A stretch of DNA of 64,000 nucleotides from DATKUC01 sp964577375. GTDB lineage: Bacteria; Spirochaetota; Spirochaetia; DSM-27196; DATKUC01. Positions 52,137 through 61,400 of this stretch are shown here, piece after piece. A model generated the notes under the pieces. It was not told the DNA's origin. It did not search any database and was given only the letters and a program-made list of their open reading frames with translations. The position numbers were made by a program, and so were the translations under genes. The first letter of the stretch is position 1; every line of letters begins with the position of its first letter. The DNA lies in assembly GCA_964577375.1 (NCBI GenBank), contig CAZNYW010000001.1, forward strand, positions 62,001 through 126,000, given 5' to 3'.

Positions 52137-52263
52137 GGTATCCTCCTTGTGACTCAGGTGCATCAGGGCATTATCGCAGTGCACGTATGCAGGATCAAGC
52201 AGCCGTGCCGGTCCGGACTTCTTGATTCCTCGACTTTACGGTATGATGGGCCGCGCAGCCACC

Positions 52264-52968
52264 ATGAACGTCCTGAAGTCGGCCGGAAAAGCGTTTTGGC
52301 TCCGGCTGGAGACCCACGTCCCGCTCGATGTTGATACTACCTCCGGCGAGGAGCGCGTGAGTGCAGTATCTCACGGGATAGGTTCAATTCTCAGCGTGGT
52401 GGCAACGGTGATGCTGCTTGCCCTCTCGCGATCTCCGGACATTGCCGCAAAGATCGTCGGATTCCTTGTATTCGGAATAACGTGTATCGGCGCTTACGCG
52501 GTCTCGGCGACCTATCACGCGCTCCGCTCCCCGACCGCGAAACGGCTGTTCCGTCTTCTGGACCATCTCTCGATCTACTATCTGATTGCCGGTACCTATA
52601 CACCGATCTCCCTCACGCTACTGCACGGGAGCTGGGGAAGGCTTCTCCTCTACCTGGTATGGGGATGCGCGCTGGCGGGGACCCTCTTCAAGGTGTTCTA
52701 TTTCGGACGGAGACCGGTTGTATCGGTTCTCTTTTATATCGCCATGGGATGGCTGATCGTCCTCAACGTTCCTGCAATCGCTGCCGCAGCGCCGCGCGGA
52801 TTCCTGCTCTGGATCTTTGCGGGCGGCATTTTCTATACGGTCGGGACGCTGATTTTCGCGCTCCGGAAGATCCCCTATAACCACGCGGTGTGGCATCTGT
52901 TCGTCCTGGCCGGCACCACGTCGCACGTGGTCGCGATGGCGCTGTACATACCTTTGTACACGTCATAG
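52264..52968 (+). CDS. Hemolysin III/PAQR family membrane protein
   Basis: About 234 residues and seven hydrophobic segments. The PAQR motifs are visible: AYAVSATYHA (Ser and His), LLDHLSIYYLIAGTYTP (Asp) and the C-terminal NHAVWHLFVLAGTTSH (two His), which in adiponectin-receptor relatives bind zinc and act as a lipid amidase site. The start is unclear: ATGs at 52243, 52246 and 52264 all lack a ribosome site; 52264 gives the usual family length. It is the first plus-strand gene before the membrane-cassette cluster. Confidence 0.88.
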   Translation: MNVLKSAGKAFWLRLETHVPLDVDTTSGEERVSAVSHGIGSILSVVATVMLLALSRSPDIAAKIVGFLVFGITCIGAYAVSATYHALRSPTAKRLFRLLDHLSIYYLIAGTYTPISLTLLHGSWGRLLLYLVWGCALAGTLFKVFYFGRRPVVSVLFYIAMGWLIVLNVPAIAAAAPRGFLLWIFAGGIFYTVGTLIFALRKIPYNHAVWHLFVLAGTTSHVVAMALYIPLYTS

Positions 52969-53029
52969 TGCCGACGCCGAGGCTTGACATTCGGCTCCGT
53001 CGGTCCGAAGATCGAAGCAAGAGCGGAAC

Positions 53030-53668
53030 ATGCAGATCTTTTTTCTCCTGGTTGTGGTGTTGACATTCGGCTCGGCGGCCGCAGGCGCTTTCGGCGTCAG
53101 AAAGAACAGGCGGCTCGCGAACGATATCTCGCGTATTCTCGAGAAGGTGTTCCGGCCGTCGGAAACCCGATACACCAACATCGGCGGCCTTGTGGGGTAC
53201 CATTTCAAGTTCACCCTGCAGGAGCCGCCTGGTGAGCTCTCCGGGACCATGACCTTTCTTCCCAGACACACCGTGCTCTATCTGCCGTTTTCGCTGCTCG
53301 CCGGGCGGCAGGACCGGCTCTCGCTCGAGCTCGAGCTGGAATCGGCACCGCCCGGGCAGGGCCATATCGTAGAGGCAAGACATTATCGCCACGGTTGGAT
53401 ACACATAGACGACGAGTCAGGAATGTCGCGAACGGACGTGGAGAAATCCGGAACTCCATTCTCCATTTTCTACTACAATTCACTCGTACGTGATCGGCTT
53501 CTGTCGCTGCTCGGGAAGCTGCCCGAGCACTCTAGTCTCCGCCATTTCTCCTACCGGGCATCGGACCGGTCCTGTCTCATCGAGCTCGAGCCGGACGTCC
53601 ACACGCTCGAAGATACCCTTCAGTCATTTCTTGAACTTCTCCCCGCATTTTCCCAGACCACGCCGTAG
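53030..53668 (+). CDS. Single-pass membrane protein of unknown family (copy A)
   Basis: A 212-residue protein: one N-terminal hydrophobic segment (FFLLVVVLTFGSAAAGAFGV), a basic stop-transfer (RKNRR), then a soluble domain. It is a paralog of the protein at 56790-57485: both have TNIGGL-x-GYH (residues 49-57 here), then LPR-x3-LYLP-x-S-x-L, then GHI-x-E and a Ser/Glu-rich strand. No known domain recognised; I cannot assign a function. A TTGACA box lies 41 bases before the ATG with a poor -10. The two copies flank cstA and the ArsA-type ATPase. Confidence 0.75.
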   Translation: MQIFFLLVVVLTFGSAAAGAFGVRKNRRLANDISRILEKVFRPSETRYTNIGGLVGYHFKFTLQEPPGELSGTMTFLPRHTVLYLPFSLLAGRQDRLSLELELESAPPGQGHIVEARHYRHGWIHIDDESGMSRTDVEKSGTPFSIFYYNSLVRDRLLSLLGKLPEHSSLRHFSYRASDRSCLIELEPDVHTLEDTLQSFLELLPAFSQTTP

Positions 53669-53679
53669 AAAGTTTTTGG

Positions 53680-53709
53680 TTGACAGCGGTCAATGACCGG
53701 GGTTAGGCT
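53680..53709 (+). promoter_or_regulatory. cstA promoter with operator-like palindrome
   Basis: A consensus TTGACA (53680-53685), 18-base spacer, TAGGCT (53704-53709). In the spacer sits CGGTCA-A-TGACCG (53687-53699), a perfect six-base-arm palindrome, placed where a repressor would block RNA polymerase. Confidence 0.5.
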
Positions 53710-53755
53710 GAGGGTGAGCGCATCAATTCCCCAATTCTCCCCTGAGGAGGCCTGT

Positions 53756-55486
53756 ATGACGACTCTCATCCTATTGATTGGGGCTGCTGCGTACGTTGTC
53801 CTCTACTTCACCTACGGAAAAAGACTCGAAAAGAACGTCGTGAAGGCGGACAGCAGTGTGCAGACGCCGGCCCACCGCATGTATGATGGGGTTGACTATG
53901 TGCCGGCAAAGACGCCGGTGCTTTTCGGTCACCACTTTTCCTCAATCGCCGGAGCGGCGCCGATCGTCGGACCCGTGCTCGCAATGGCGTGGGGCTGGAT
54001 TCCCGCTCTCGCATGGGTCTGGTTCGGAAACATCTTCATCGGAGCGGTACACGACTACCTGTCGATAATGGCGTCGGTTCGCTACGACGGCAAGTCGGTG
54101 CAATTCGTTGCGTCCGATCTGATCACCAAGAGGACGGGCAACCTATTCTACTACCTCGTGTTCTTCCTGCTCATCCTGGTAGTAGCCGCGTTCAGCGCGA
54201 TTCTCGGCGGCATGTTCGTCGGAAACGGCGCGATTCCCTCATCCTTCACCTGGATGATGATTTCAGCGCTGATTCTCGGGGTACTTCTCTACCGGACGAA
54301 GATGAACTTTGTCTTGTCGACCATCGTCGGAATCGTGCTGCTTGCAGCCTCAATCTACCTGGGCTATCTCTTTCCCTTTACGCTGTCGCGTGACTGGTGG
54401 TTCCTGTTCATGTTTCTGTACATCATCATCGCGGCGGCCATCCCGGTTGAGGTTCTGCTGCAGCCAAGGGACTATCTCAATTCCTGGCTGCTCTACTTCG
54501 GTCTGGTAATCGGCGGACTTGCTGCAATATTCAGCTTCCACGGCTTCACGATGCCTGCGTTCTCGAGCTTTTCGCCGATCGTGGTGAGCGGGAAACCGAG
54601 CCCCTTCTGGCCAGTCATTCCGCTCATAATCGCCTGCGGTTCGCTTTCGGGTTTCCATGCCCTCGTCGGCTCGGGTACCTCTTCGAAGCAGCTCGATACC
54701 GAACGGTCCGGGCTGGTGGTCGGATACGGCGGAATGCTTACCGAGGGCTTCCTGTCGACGCTCGTCGTTGTGGCAATCGCAGGATTCGGCGTACAGCTGA
54801 TGGTGGCCAAGGGCGCCGCCTTCACCGCGGGCGGCTGGGCTACCCAGTACACGCCGGCGATGATGAAGACCTATCCCAGCGCCGCGCTGTTCACCAACAG
54901 CTTCGCCTCCATGGTCGCGGGAACCTGGCTCGGATTCATTCCAACCCAGATCGTCACCATTATCGCGGGAATGTGGGTTGCCTCGTTTGCCATGACCACC
55001 CTCGACACCACCAACCGCCTTGCCCGCTATACCCTGAGTGAGATGTTCGAGCCGCTCAAGGGCAAGTCGGACGGAGTCTACAAGTTCTTCACGAACAAAT
55101 GGGTAGCTTCTATCATCCCCGCGGCCATCGGAATCTGGCTCGGCTGGAGCGGAAGCTTCGCGGTGTTGTGGCCTTCATTCGGTTCGGCCAACCAGCTGAT
55201 CGCGTCGATTGCGCTTCTGACAGGTACCGCGTGGATCACGAAGCGGCTGAAATCCCGGGCGACGATGGCACTGGTGCCGGCGGTGCTTCTCTGGATCACC
55301 GTGACGGCGGCAATTGTATGGTTCAGCGCGGTAGCGCTTCCGGCGACGATTTCAAGCAATCCGGCGACCGGAATCGTCGTGCTGATCATCGAAATCATCA
55401 TGTTCGTGATGAACATCGTCTTCATCATCGATTTCTTCCGGACCCGCGGCGAACCCGCCCCGGAAACGGCGAAATCAGGGACCTGA
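53756..55486 (+). CDS. cstA: CstA-family carbon starvation/peptide-pyruvate transporter
   Basis: A 576-residue inner-membrane protein with at least 14 hydrophobic segments. CstA signatures include DYVPAKTPVLFGHHFSSIAGAAPIVGP near residue 50, GAVHDYLSIMASVR, GFHALVGSGTSSKQLDTE, TTLDTTNRLARY and GSANQLIA. Members take up peptides or pyruvate. It is about 120 residues shorter than Escherichia coli CstA, as in the compact form seen in many phyla. GAGGAGG precedes the ATG. It lies between copy A and the small gene before the ArsA-type ATPase, with a two-base gap downstream. Confidence 0.93.
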   Translation: MTTLILLIGAAAYVVLYFTYGKRLEKNVVKADSSVQTPAHRMYDGVDYVPAKTPVLFGHHFSSIAGAAPIVGPVLAMAWGWIPALAWVWFGNIFIGAVHDYLSIMASVRYDGKSVQFVASDLITKRTGNLFYYLVFFLLILVVAAFSAILGGMFVGNGAIPSSFTWMMISALILGVLLYRTKMNFVLSTIVGIVLLAASIYLGYLFPFTLSRDWWFLFMFLYIIIAAAIPVEVLLQPRDYLNSWLLYFGLVIGGLAAIFSFHGFTMPAFSSFSPIVVSGKPSPFWPVIPLIIACGSLSGFHALVGSGTSSKQLDTERSGLVVGYGGMLTEGFLSTLVVVAIAGFGVQLMVAKGAAFTAGGWATQYTPAMMKTYPSAALFTNSFASMVAGTWLGFIPTQIVTIIAGMWVASFAMTTLDTTNRLARYTLSEMFEPLKGKSDGVYKFFTNKWVASIIPAAIGIWLGWSGSFAVLWPSFGSANQLIASIALLTGTAWITKRLKSRATMALVPAVLLWITVTAAIVWFSAVALPATISSNPATGIVVLIIEIIMFVMNIVFIIDFFRTRGEPAPETAKSGT

Positions 55487-55488
55487 GA

Positions 55489-55848
55489 GTGACTCAGGAA
55501 CGGGGCCCACGGCCGCCGCGGCGGCAAGAGCCGTCGCGGCAGGAGCCGCGGAAGCCGAAGAGCGGCCTGCTCGCCCGCATCTGGGCGGGATTCCGGGCCT
55601 TCTTCTCGGTCATGGGCGCCGCCCATCGGGAACAGGTTACCGAGCTCACGCGCTTCGAGGCGCGTGAGCTCGAAAATGCGTTCGTGCTTCTCCTGATGGG
55701 ATCCTTTACCGGACTTCCGGCTCCGCCGTCGTTTCTGGCGGTGGAGCTGCTTCCCTATCTGGAGCACGAGCTTTCGGTTCTCAATCGTCGGGCTGCCGAC
55801 GCAACCGATGCGCTCGCAGAGCTTGCTGGGTGTCTGGACATCGATTAG
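55489..55848 (+). CDS. Small protein of unknown function between cstA and arsA
   Basis: A 119-residue protein starting at GTG two bases after the cstA stop. The first 35 residues are Pro/Arg-rich and basic. The rest is largely helical: LLARIWAGFRAFFSVMGAAHREQ, ELTRFEARELENAFVLLLMGSF, then LPYLEHELSVLNRRAADATDALAELAG. The segment LLLMGSFTGLPAPPSFLAVELLP is hydrophobic but broken by Pro. It ends nine bases before the ATPase gene. I recognise no family; the position suggests a partner of the ATPase. Codon use is like its neighbours, so the frame is likely real. Confidence 0.7.
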   Translation: MTQERGPRPPRRQEPSRQEPRKPKSGLLARIWAGFRAFFSVMGAAHREQVTELTRFEARELENAFVLLLMGSFTGLPAPPSFLAVELLPYLEHELSVLNRRAADATDALAELAGCLDID

Positions 55849-55857
55849 GGCTTATCC

Positions 55858-56793
55858 GTGAAATCTATATTCTTTGTCGGGAAGGGCGGCGTCGGGAAAT
55901 CGACGCTAGCGGCCACCGCTGCGTGGCAGCTTTCGCGGGCCGGCAAGCGGGTCTTTGCGATCTCGTTTGATCCGGCGCACAATCTGGGTGACATTTTCGG
56001 CCTCACTCTTACCGACCGAAAGACCAGCATCGACGACCATCTCGATCTCGCAGAAGCGGACCTCGACCGCGCTGCCGAGGTGTACGTTCAAAAGAACGTC
56101 GATATCCTCACGCAGATGTACAGCTACACCAAGGCGTTCAATCTGGACCTCTATTTCAAGGTGCTGCGCTACTCCCCCGGCGTGGAGGAGTACGCGGCGC
56201 TCACGGTTCTCGAGGAGGTTCTGCGGACCGAAACCGCCTACGACTACGTCGTTTTCGATACGCCGCCGACGGCGCTGACCTTGAGGATTCTCGCGCTGCC
56301 GAATATCGCGGTCACCTGGGTCGACCGGCTCAGGCGGATCAGGCGGGAGATCCTGCGAAAGCGACACACCATTCACAATCTCTCGGGGAAATTCATCGAA
56401 GAGGGTGTCGAGCTTCCCTACAAGGAGGAGGACGACGAGGTGATCCGGCAGCTCGGCAGGCTTTTTGATCAGTATGTCGACCTTTACGCCCGGCTGCGTG
56501 GCAGTGATAATAGTATTGCCATGGTCTTCAACCCCGACTATCTGTCGTGGCGTGAATCGGAACGCATCATCCGCGGCCTCGCGGACCTCAAGCTGCCCTT
56601 GCGGGCCGCGTTCGACAACAAATACGCGCAGGAGATGTCGGAAGTTGCCGATGAGGTGGAGAGCACCCTGTTCGGCAGCAATCGCTCCTTCCCGGTAGTC
56701 AGAGTTCCCTTCAATGGTCTGCGAAGGGAGAATGCCTACCGGATGGAGTTCGATATTCTCGGTGCGTTGACGATGGGGGAGATGCAAAGGTGA
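55858..56793 (+). CDS. ArsA/Get3-family ATPase
   Basis: A 311-residue single-domain member of the ArsA/GET3 group of SIMIBI ATPases. The deviant Walker A is FFVGKGGVGKST (residues 5-16), switch I is SFDPAHNLGDIF, and the family motif is DTPPTALTLRILALP, where Get3 has DTAPTGHTLR. There is no CXXC zinc pair and no duplicated half, so it is neither a full ArsA arsenite pump subunit nor a classical Get3. Such ATPases move or insert membrane proteins or act as scaffolds. GTG start; the stop overlaps the next gene (GTGA). No arsenic genes are nearby. Confidence 0.9.
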   Translation: MKSIFFVGKGGVGKSTLAATAAWQLSRAGKRVFAISFDPAHNLGDIFGLTLTDRKTSIDDHLDLAEADLDRAAEVYVQKNVDILTQMYSYTKAFNLDLYFKVLRYSPGVEEYAALTVLEEVLRTETAYDYVVFDTPPTALTLRILALPNIAVTWVDRLRRIRREILRKRHTIHNLSGKFIEEGVELPYKEEDDEVIRQLGRLFDQYVDLYARLRGSDNSIAMVFNPDYLSWRESERIIRGLADLKLPLRAAFDNKYAQEMSEVADEVESTLFGSNRSFPVVRVPFNGLRRENAYRMEFDILGALTMGEMQR

Positions 56794-57485
56794 ATGGTTC
56801 AGGCGTGACTTCTCAACCGATCTTCTATCTTTTCATCGCGGCGAGCGTTCTGCTCTCCCTCGGCTACGCGTGGGGCGCACGCCGGAACAAAAAGATCCTC
56901 AACGGGGCCATGAGCGCCCTTGCAGATATCTTCAAGCCGAAGGATCAGCAGTTCACCAACATCGGCGGACTTTCCGGTTATCACGCCAACTTCATCCCGC
57001 ACCGCAACCGGTACATCCGCCGGGTGGACGCGACCGTCACGCTCCTTCCGCGGCAGTCCTGGCTCTACCTTCCGGTTTCGAAGCTCATCCGCCGGTTCGA
57101 TCGGATGTATCTCGTGCTCCATCTCGCTCCCGACGTCATGGGCACGCTCTCCGAAGGACACATTATCGAGAAGGGCTATTCCACCTTCCACGGGGCAAAG
57201 ATCGAAAACGAGAGCAGACTGTCAATGGAGACCATCACCTGGGGCGGGAAGACTTTCTTTCTCTACTTCGAATCCCCGGGGGTCAAGGCGGATCTCGAGA
57301 GATGCATGGCGATGGTCGGGGAGCCAGGACCCCTTCGCCACGTGGCGCTGGTTCCAGAGCAGGACCGTATGTTCCTGTTTATGATACCCAGGCTTGGCAA
57401 GGTGAAGGATACCGTGTCGACGGTTCACCAGTGGTTTGTACAGCTGCTGGGCAGCCGCCGGTCCGCCGGAACACCTGCCGAATGA
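56790..57485 (+). CDS. Single-pass membrane protein of unknown family (copy B)
   Basis: A 231-residue protein with one N-terminal membrane segment (IFYLFIAASVLLSLGYAWGA), a basic RRNKK and a soluble domain. It is a paralog of copy A at 53030-53668: TNIGGLSGYH at residues 56-65, then LLPRQSWLYLPVSKL and GHIIEKG. It has a longer tail and more basic residues before the LPR motif. GTG start overlaps the ATPase stop by four bases, so it is translated coupled to it and is its most likely direct partner. No family recognised. Confidence 0.78.
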   Translation: MNGSGVTSQPIFYLFIAASVLLSLGYAWGARRNKKILNGAMSALADIFKPKDQQFTNIGGLSGYHANFIPHRNRYIRRVDATVTLLPRQSWLYLPVSKLIRRFDRMYLVLHLAPDVMGTLSEGHIIEKGYSTFHGAKIENESRLSMETITWGGKTFFLYFESPGVKADLERCMAMVGEPGPLRHVALVPEQDRMFLFMIPRLGKVKDTVSTVHQWFVQLLGSRRSAGTPAE

Positions 57486-57494
57486 GAGGTTTTC

Positions 57495-58073
57495 ATGCTC
57501 AATGAACTGGTCGCGCGAAACCGCACCTACAGACGCTTCTACGAGGCGAAGAAGATCGGAAGGCAGACGCTCGAGTCACTGGTGGAGAACGCGCGCCATT
57601 GCGCCTCCACATCCAATCTGCAGCCGCTGCGATATCTGCCGGTCGATTCGGAGGGACCGCGGGCGGCGGTGTTCGACTGCCTGAAGTGGGCAGGCTATCT
57701 GGCAGATTGGCCGGGACCGGTCGAAGGCGAACGGCCGAGCGGCTACATCGTGATAACGCACGATACCGAGATCCAGATCAAGCAGGAGTACCTCTGGTGC
57801 GACGTCGGGATCGCGGGACAGACGATTCTGCTCTCGGCAACCGATCTGGGACTTGGTGGGTGCATGATCGCATCGATCGACCGGGAGAAGCTTCGCGCGG
57901 CGCTCACAATCCCCGAACGGTTTGCGATCCTCGTGGTGCTTGCGCTCGGCTCGCCGAAAGAGAAGGTGGTGATAACGGACCTCGGAGAGTCGGGGAGCAT
58001 AAAATACTACCGCGATGCCGAAGGTACCCACTATGTTCCGAAGCGCGCGCTGAAGGACATCCTGATCGGTTGA
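57495..58073 (+). CDS. Nitroreductase-family flavoprotein
   Basis: A 192-residue FMN enzyme of the nitroreductase fold. The N-terminal FMN segment is VARNRTYRRFYEAKKI, the middle LGLGGCMIASI matches the dimer-interface/FMN loop, and the C-terminal IPERFAILVVLALGSPKEK is family-typical. Natural substrates may be quinones, flavins or nitro compounds. A tgagagg site precedes the ATG by five bases and nine bases follow the copy B stop, so it is probably the last gene of the cluster. Confidence 0.88.
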   Translation: MLNELVARNRTYRRFYEAKKIGRQTLESLVENARHCASTSNLQPLRYLPVDSEGPRAAVFDCLKWAGYLADWPGPVEGERPSGYIVITHDTEIQIKQEYLWCDVGIAGQTILLSATDLGLGGCMIASIDREKLRAALTIPERFAILVVLALGSPKEKVVITDLGESGSIKYYRDAEGTHYVPKRALKDILIG

Positions 58074-58112
58074 CCTTCGCCATACGGGCGCCCGCGCCGC
58101 GGACGCGCCGAC

Positions 58113-58139
58113 AAAAAAAGGGCCGGCGCGCAGCCGGCC
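58113..58139 (-). terminator. Intrinsic terminator of the efflux operon
   Basis: On the minus strand GGCCGGC (58139-58133) pairs with GCCGGCC (58127-58121) across a five-base loop, followed after a C by seven T (58119-58113). It lies 19 bases after the stop of the last efflux gene. It gives no T-run for the plus strand. Confidence 0.8.
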
Positions 58140-58157
58140 GAAATTGCGGGCGCCTCA

Positions 58158-58448
58158 TCAACAGACGCGTTCCGCCTGTGACCTGTACAAAACGATTCCT
58201 TCGCCGGGAAAGATAAGCTTCAGCTCGCGGACCACCTCCGTGATGGAGGCCGCGACCGTTTCATCGCAGTAGAAGATGAGCAGGAAGTTCTCCTCCGGGA
58301 AGATGTGATCTCCCCGGCGCGTTCCCGAGTCGCCGAATCCCTGCACCTCCGCGAGCTTCGTGTAAAAGGGGTTGAGCTCCTGCTTGCGGAACAGATCGTA
58401 CAGATCATCCTCCACCGCTCTATTTCCGATCAGTTCAAGTCGAACCAC
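58158..58448 (-). CDS. PII-like protein associated with an RND transporter (PG0541-type)
   Basis: A 96-residue protein resembling PII-fold sensors: a beta strand (VRLELIGN), helix (VEDDLYDLFRKQ), then QGFGDSGTRRGDHIFPEENFLLIFYCDE and an end helix (ITEVVRELKLIF). Small PII-like proteins of this type are found directly after RND permease genes in several phyla and are annotated as transporter-associated; the ligand is unknown. GTG start 12 bases after the permease stop; a terminator follows. It may regulate the pump by binding a nucleotide. Confidence 0.68.
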   Translation of the reverse strand: MVRLELIGNRAVEDDLYDLFRKQELNPFYTKLAEVQGFGDSGTRRGDHIFPEENFLLIFYCDETVAASITEVVRELKLIFPGEGIVLYRSQAERVC

Positions 58449-58460
58449 GACAGTGCCTCC

Positions 58461-61400
58461 CTAATTATCCGTAGTCTCGACGCGCTCGGTCTCTGCGAGC
58501 TCGCGTTCCCGTTCGCGGCGCCGTTCGGCACGGGCGCTTCTTCGCCGCCGGAGTCGGATGCTCGCGCCGTTGAACGCGGAGTATATGATGGGAACAAGAA
58601 AGAGCGTGACCAGGGTGCTCAGCGTGAGCCCTCCCACGATCGTCTTTCCGATCGGCTGCACCAGGCTCGACCCCTCCGTTTTCAGAAATGCGACCGGTAT
58701 GAGGCCGAGGATCGTGGTGAGCGTGGTCATCAGGATCGGCCGGAGCCTGTTCCCGCCCGCCTCGATGCACGCGTCCCTGATCGACATCCCGCGCTTGCGC
58801 AGAAGGTTGGTGTAGTCCACCAGCACGATGCCGTTGTTCACCACGACGCCGACGAGCACGACCAGACCGACCGCGGTGAAGAGGCTCAGAATGGTATGGG
58901 TAAGGAAGTGCACCAGGAGCACGCCGGTGATCAGGAAGGGCACAGCAAGAATGATGATGAACGGATCGAGGAACGATTCGAACTCCGCCGCCATTACGCC
59001 GAAGACCAGCAGCGCGGAGATTGCGAGGACGATCATGAAGGTCGTTCCATACTTGATGAGGTTCGCGTAGTCGCCGCTGTACTCAATGACGAGGTTTTCC
59101 TCTCCCGGGATCTGCTGGGCGATCGCGGCGCGGATTCGCGGGGCGACCTCATTGAGCTGCGTTCCCGGGGCGAGACCGGCGGTCACGTGCGTTGTGCGCC
59201 GCTGGCTTTCGCGTTTGATGGTTACAGGTCCCGTCGACTTGGTGACCGAGGCGAAGCTGGCGAGCGGAATCTTGCGGCCGCTGTTGTTCACCACGAAGAT
59301 CTGCGTGAGATCCGGCAGCGAGCTTCGATCCCGCTCCTTTGCGATGAGCAGGATATCGTACTCGTTCGAGCCGTCCCGGTACTTACCGGCCACAGTCCCG
59401 GCGATGTTCGCCCGAACCTCCTGGCCGATGGTCGCGACGTTGAGCCCGAGCGAATAGGCCTTCGCTCGGTCTATGACTACCTCTGCCTGTGGCAGCCCCT
59501 CCGAAATGCCGACCGAGGGTTCGGTGACCTCCGGGAACTGCTTCTGGAGGATGTCGCGTATCTGGTAGGAAACCTTTCGCGCGAGCTCGAGATCGTCGGT
59601 TTTGACCAGGATATCGATCGGCGAGGCTCCGAAGAGGTTGCCTCCACCGTTTCCGCCGAACGAAATTGTCGCGCCGGGGAACTCTCCGAAGTGTTTGCGC
59701 AGCTTCTCCTTCACTGTGTCCGAGTCGTCTATGCGCTGTGCGTAGGGCGGCAGCGTGATCGTCATGGTCGCCTTGTTCGACTGCGCGGCGCCAAGAAATC
59801 CGAAGAGGCCCCGCGTGCCGATGTTGAGGATGACGTCCTTGTAGCCCTGAATCTGGGTGCGCGCGATGGTGGCGAGGCGCTGGACCGCCTCTTCGGTGAC
59901 TGCGAGCTTTGTCCCCACCGGCATCTCCACCGACACCGTTACCGTGTCCTGCGGCTGTTCGGGAACCAGCTGAAAGCCGATTGCCGGAATAAGGGTGAGG
60001 CTCGCAGCGAAGATTCCAACGATGATCAGAGTCGATACAAGGCGATGGTTGAGCACAAAGCCCAGCGCTCGTTTGTAGGCGTTGTCGAGCCCGACGAACG
60101 CGTTACCCGTAACCCTGTCGACCGCACCGACGACGCCGAACAGCGGCCGCTGTTTACGCGATGATATCGGCAGGTACTTGCTCGCGAGCACCGGGACGAG
60201 TATGAGCGCGACCACGAGCGAGGCGGCCAGCGAGATGACGACCGTGATCGCAAGCCCGGAGATGAGCTCGCCAATGACCTCCAGCTGGCTGCGGAACACT
60301 GCGAGGGGCAGAAAGACGCAGATTGTCGTCAGCGTTGAGGCGACGATCGCAGTGATCATCTCCTCGGTGCCGAGCAGCGCGGAGACACGGAGCTTCGCCC
60401 CTTTTTCTCGATATCGGAAAATATTCTCGAGTATGACTATGGAGTTGTCCACAAGCATACCGATACCGAGCGCCAGTCCGGTGAGGGTCATCAGGTTGAG
60501 CGTGAGGCCCATGAAATACATCACCATCAGCGTGAGAACGATGGAGATAGGGATTGCCGTAGCGATGATGATCGTCGATTTCATGCTGCGGAGAAAGACG
60601 AACAGCACGATGACCGCGAGAATCGCACCCTGAATTGCGGACGTGCTCACCTGCTCGAGCGAATCACGGATAACGCTGGTGGTGTCGGCTATGACGCCGA
60701 TGCTCACCCCCTGCGGGAGCACCTCGTTGATCTGCGGCAGCCGCTGTTTCACCGTATCCGCTACCCGGACCGAGTTGGTGCCGCTCTGTTTCTGGACGAT
60801 GATGTAGACGCCCGGTTCACCGTTTATGAAGACGACGTTTTCCCTGTCGCTCAGCCCCATGGAGACATCCGCGACATCGCGCAGCCTGATGCCGGTCGCC
60901 TGCGCGGTCGGATTTGCCGCGCTCGGCTGTCCACGATAGGCAATTACGGTGTTGCGGATTGCGTCGAGCGATTTGTACTCGCCGCTCGTGGTGATCAGGT
61001 AGCTTATGTCGCCCTCGGTGATCGTTCCACCGGAGACGTCCACGTTCTGTGACTGGAGCGACGCCGCGATCTGGCCGATCGTCAGATTGTAGGCCGACAG
61101 CCGCGACCTGGGGATCTCGACGCGAACCTGGTGGGTTCGACCGCCGTTCACCGCCGCCAGCGCTACACCCTCGACCTGTTCGAGGCGCGGCTGAATCATG
61201 TTCTCGGCGATCTGGCGAAGCTCTTCCGGTGACCGGTTGCCCGAGACTTTGAGCTGCAGGATCGGGATCATCGACGGGTCGAACTTGAAGATCTGCGGCG
61301 AGGTCGATCCGTCGGGCAGATTGTCGCGCACGAACTCGAGGCGGTCGCGCACGTCGTTGGACGCTTCGGCCATGTTCGTGCCCCAGGTAAACTCGATCTG

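Noticed and set aside
55858..56793. Arsenite efflux (ArsA) function for the ATPase
   Set aside because: Single half-size domain, no metalloid-binding cysteine set seen and no arsB, arsD or arsR nearby.
58305..60164. Long plus-strand frame (619 codons) inside the RND permease gene
   Set aside because: Antisense shadow of the permease; its composition (Arg/Asp/Glu/His-rich without motifs) is typical of such shadows.
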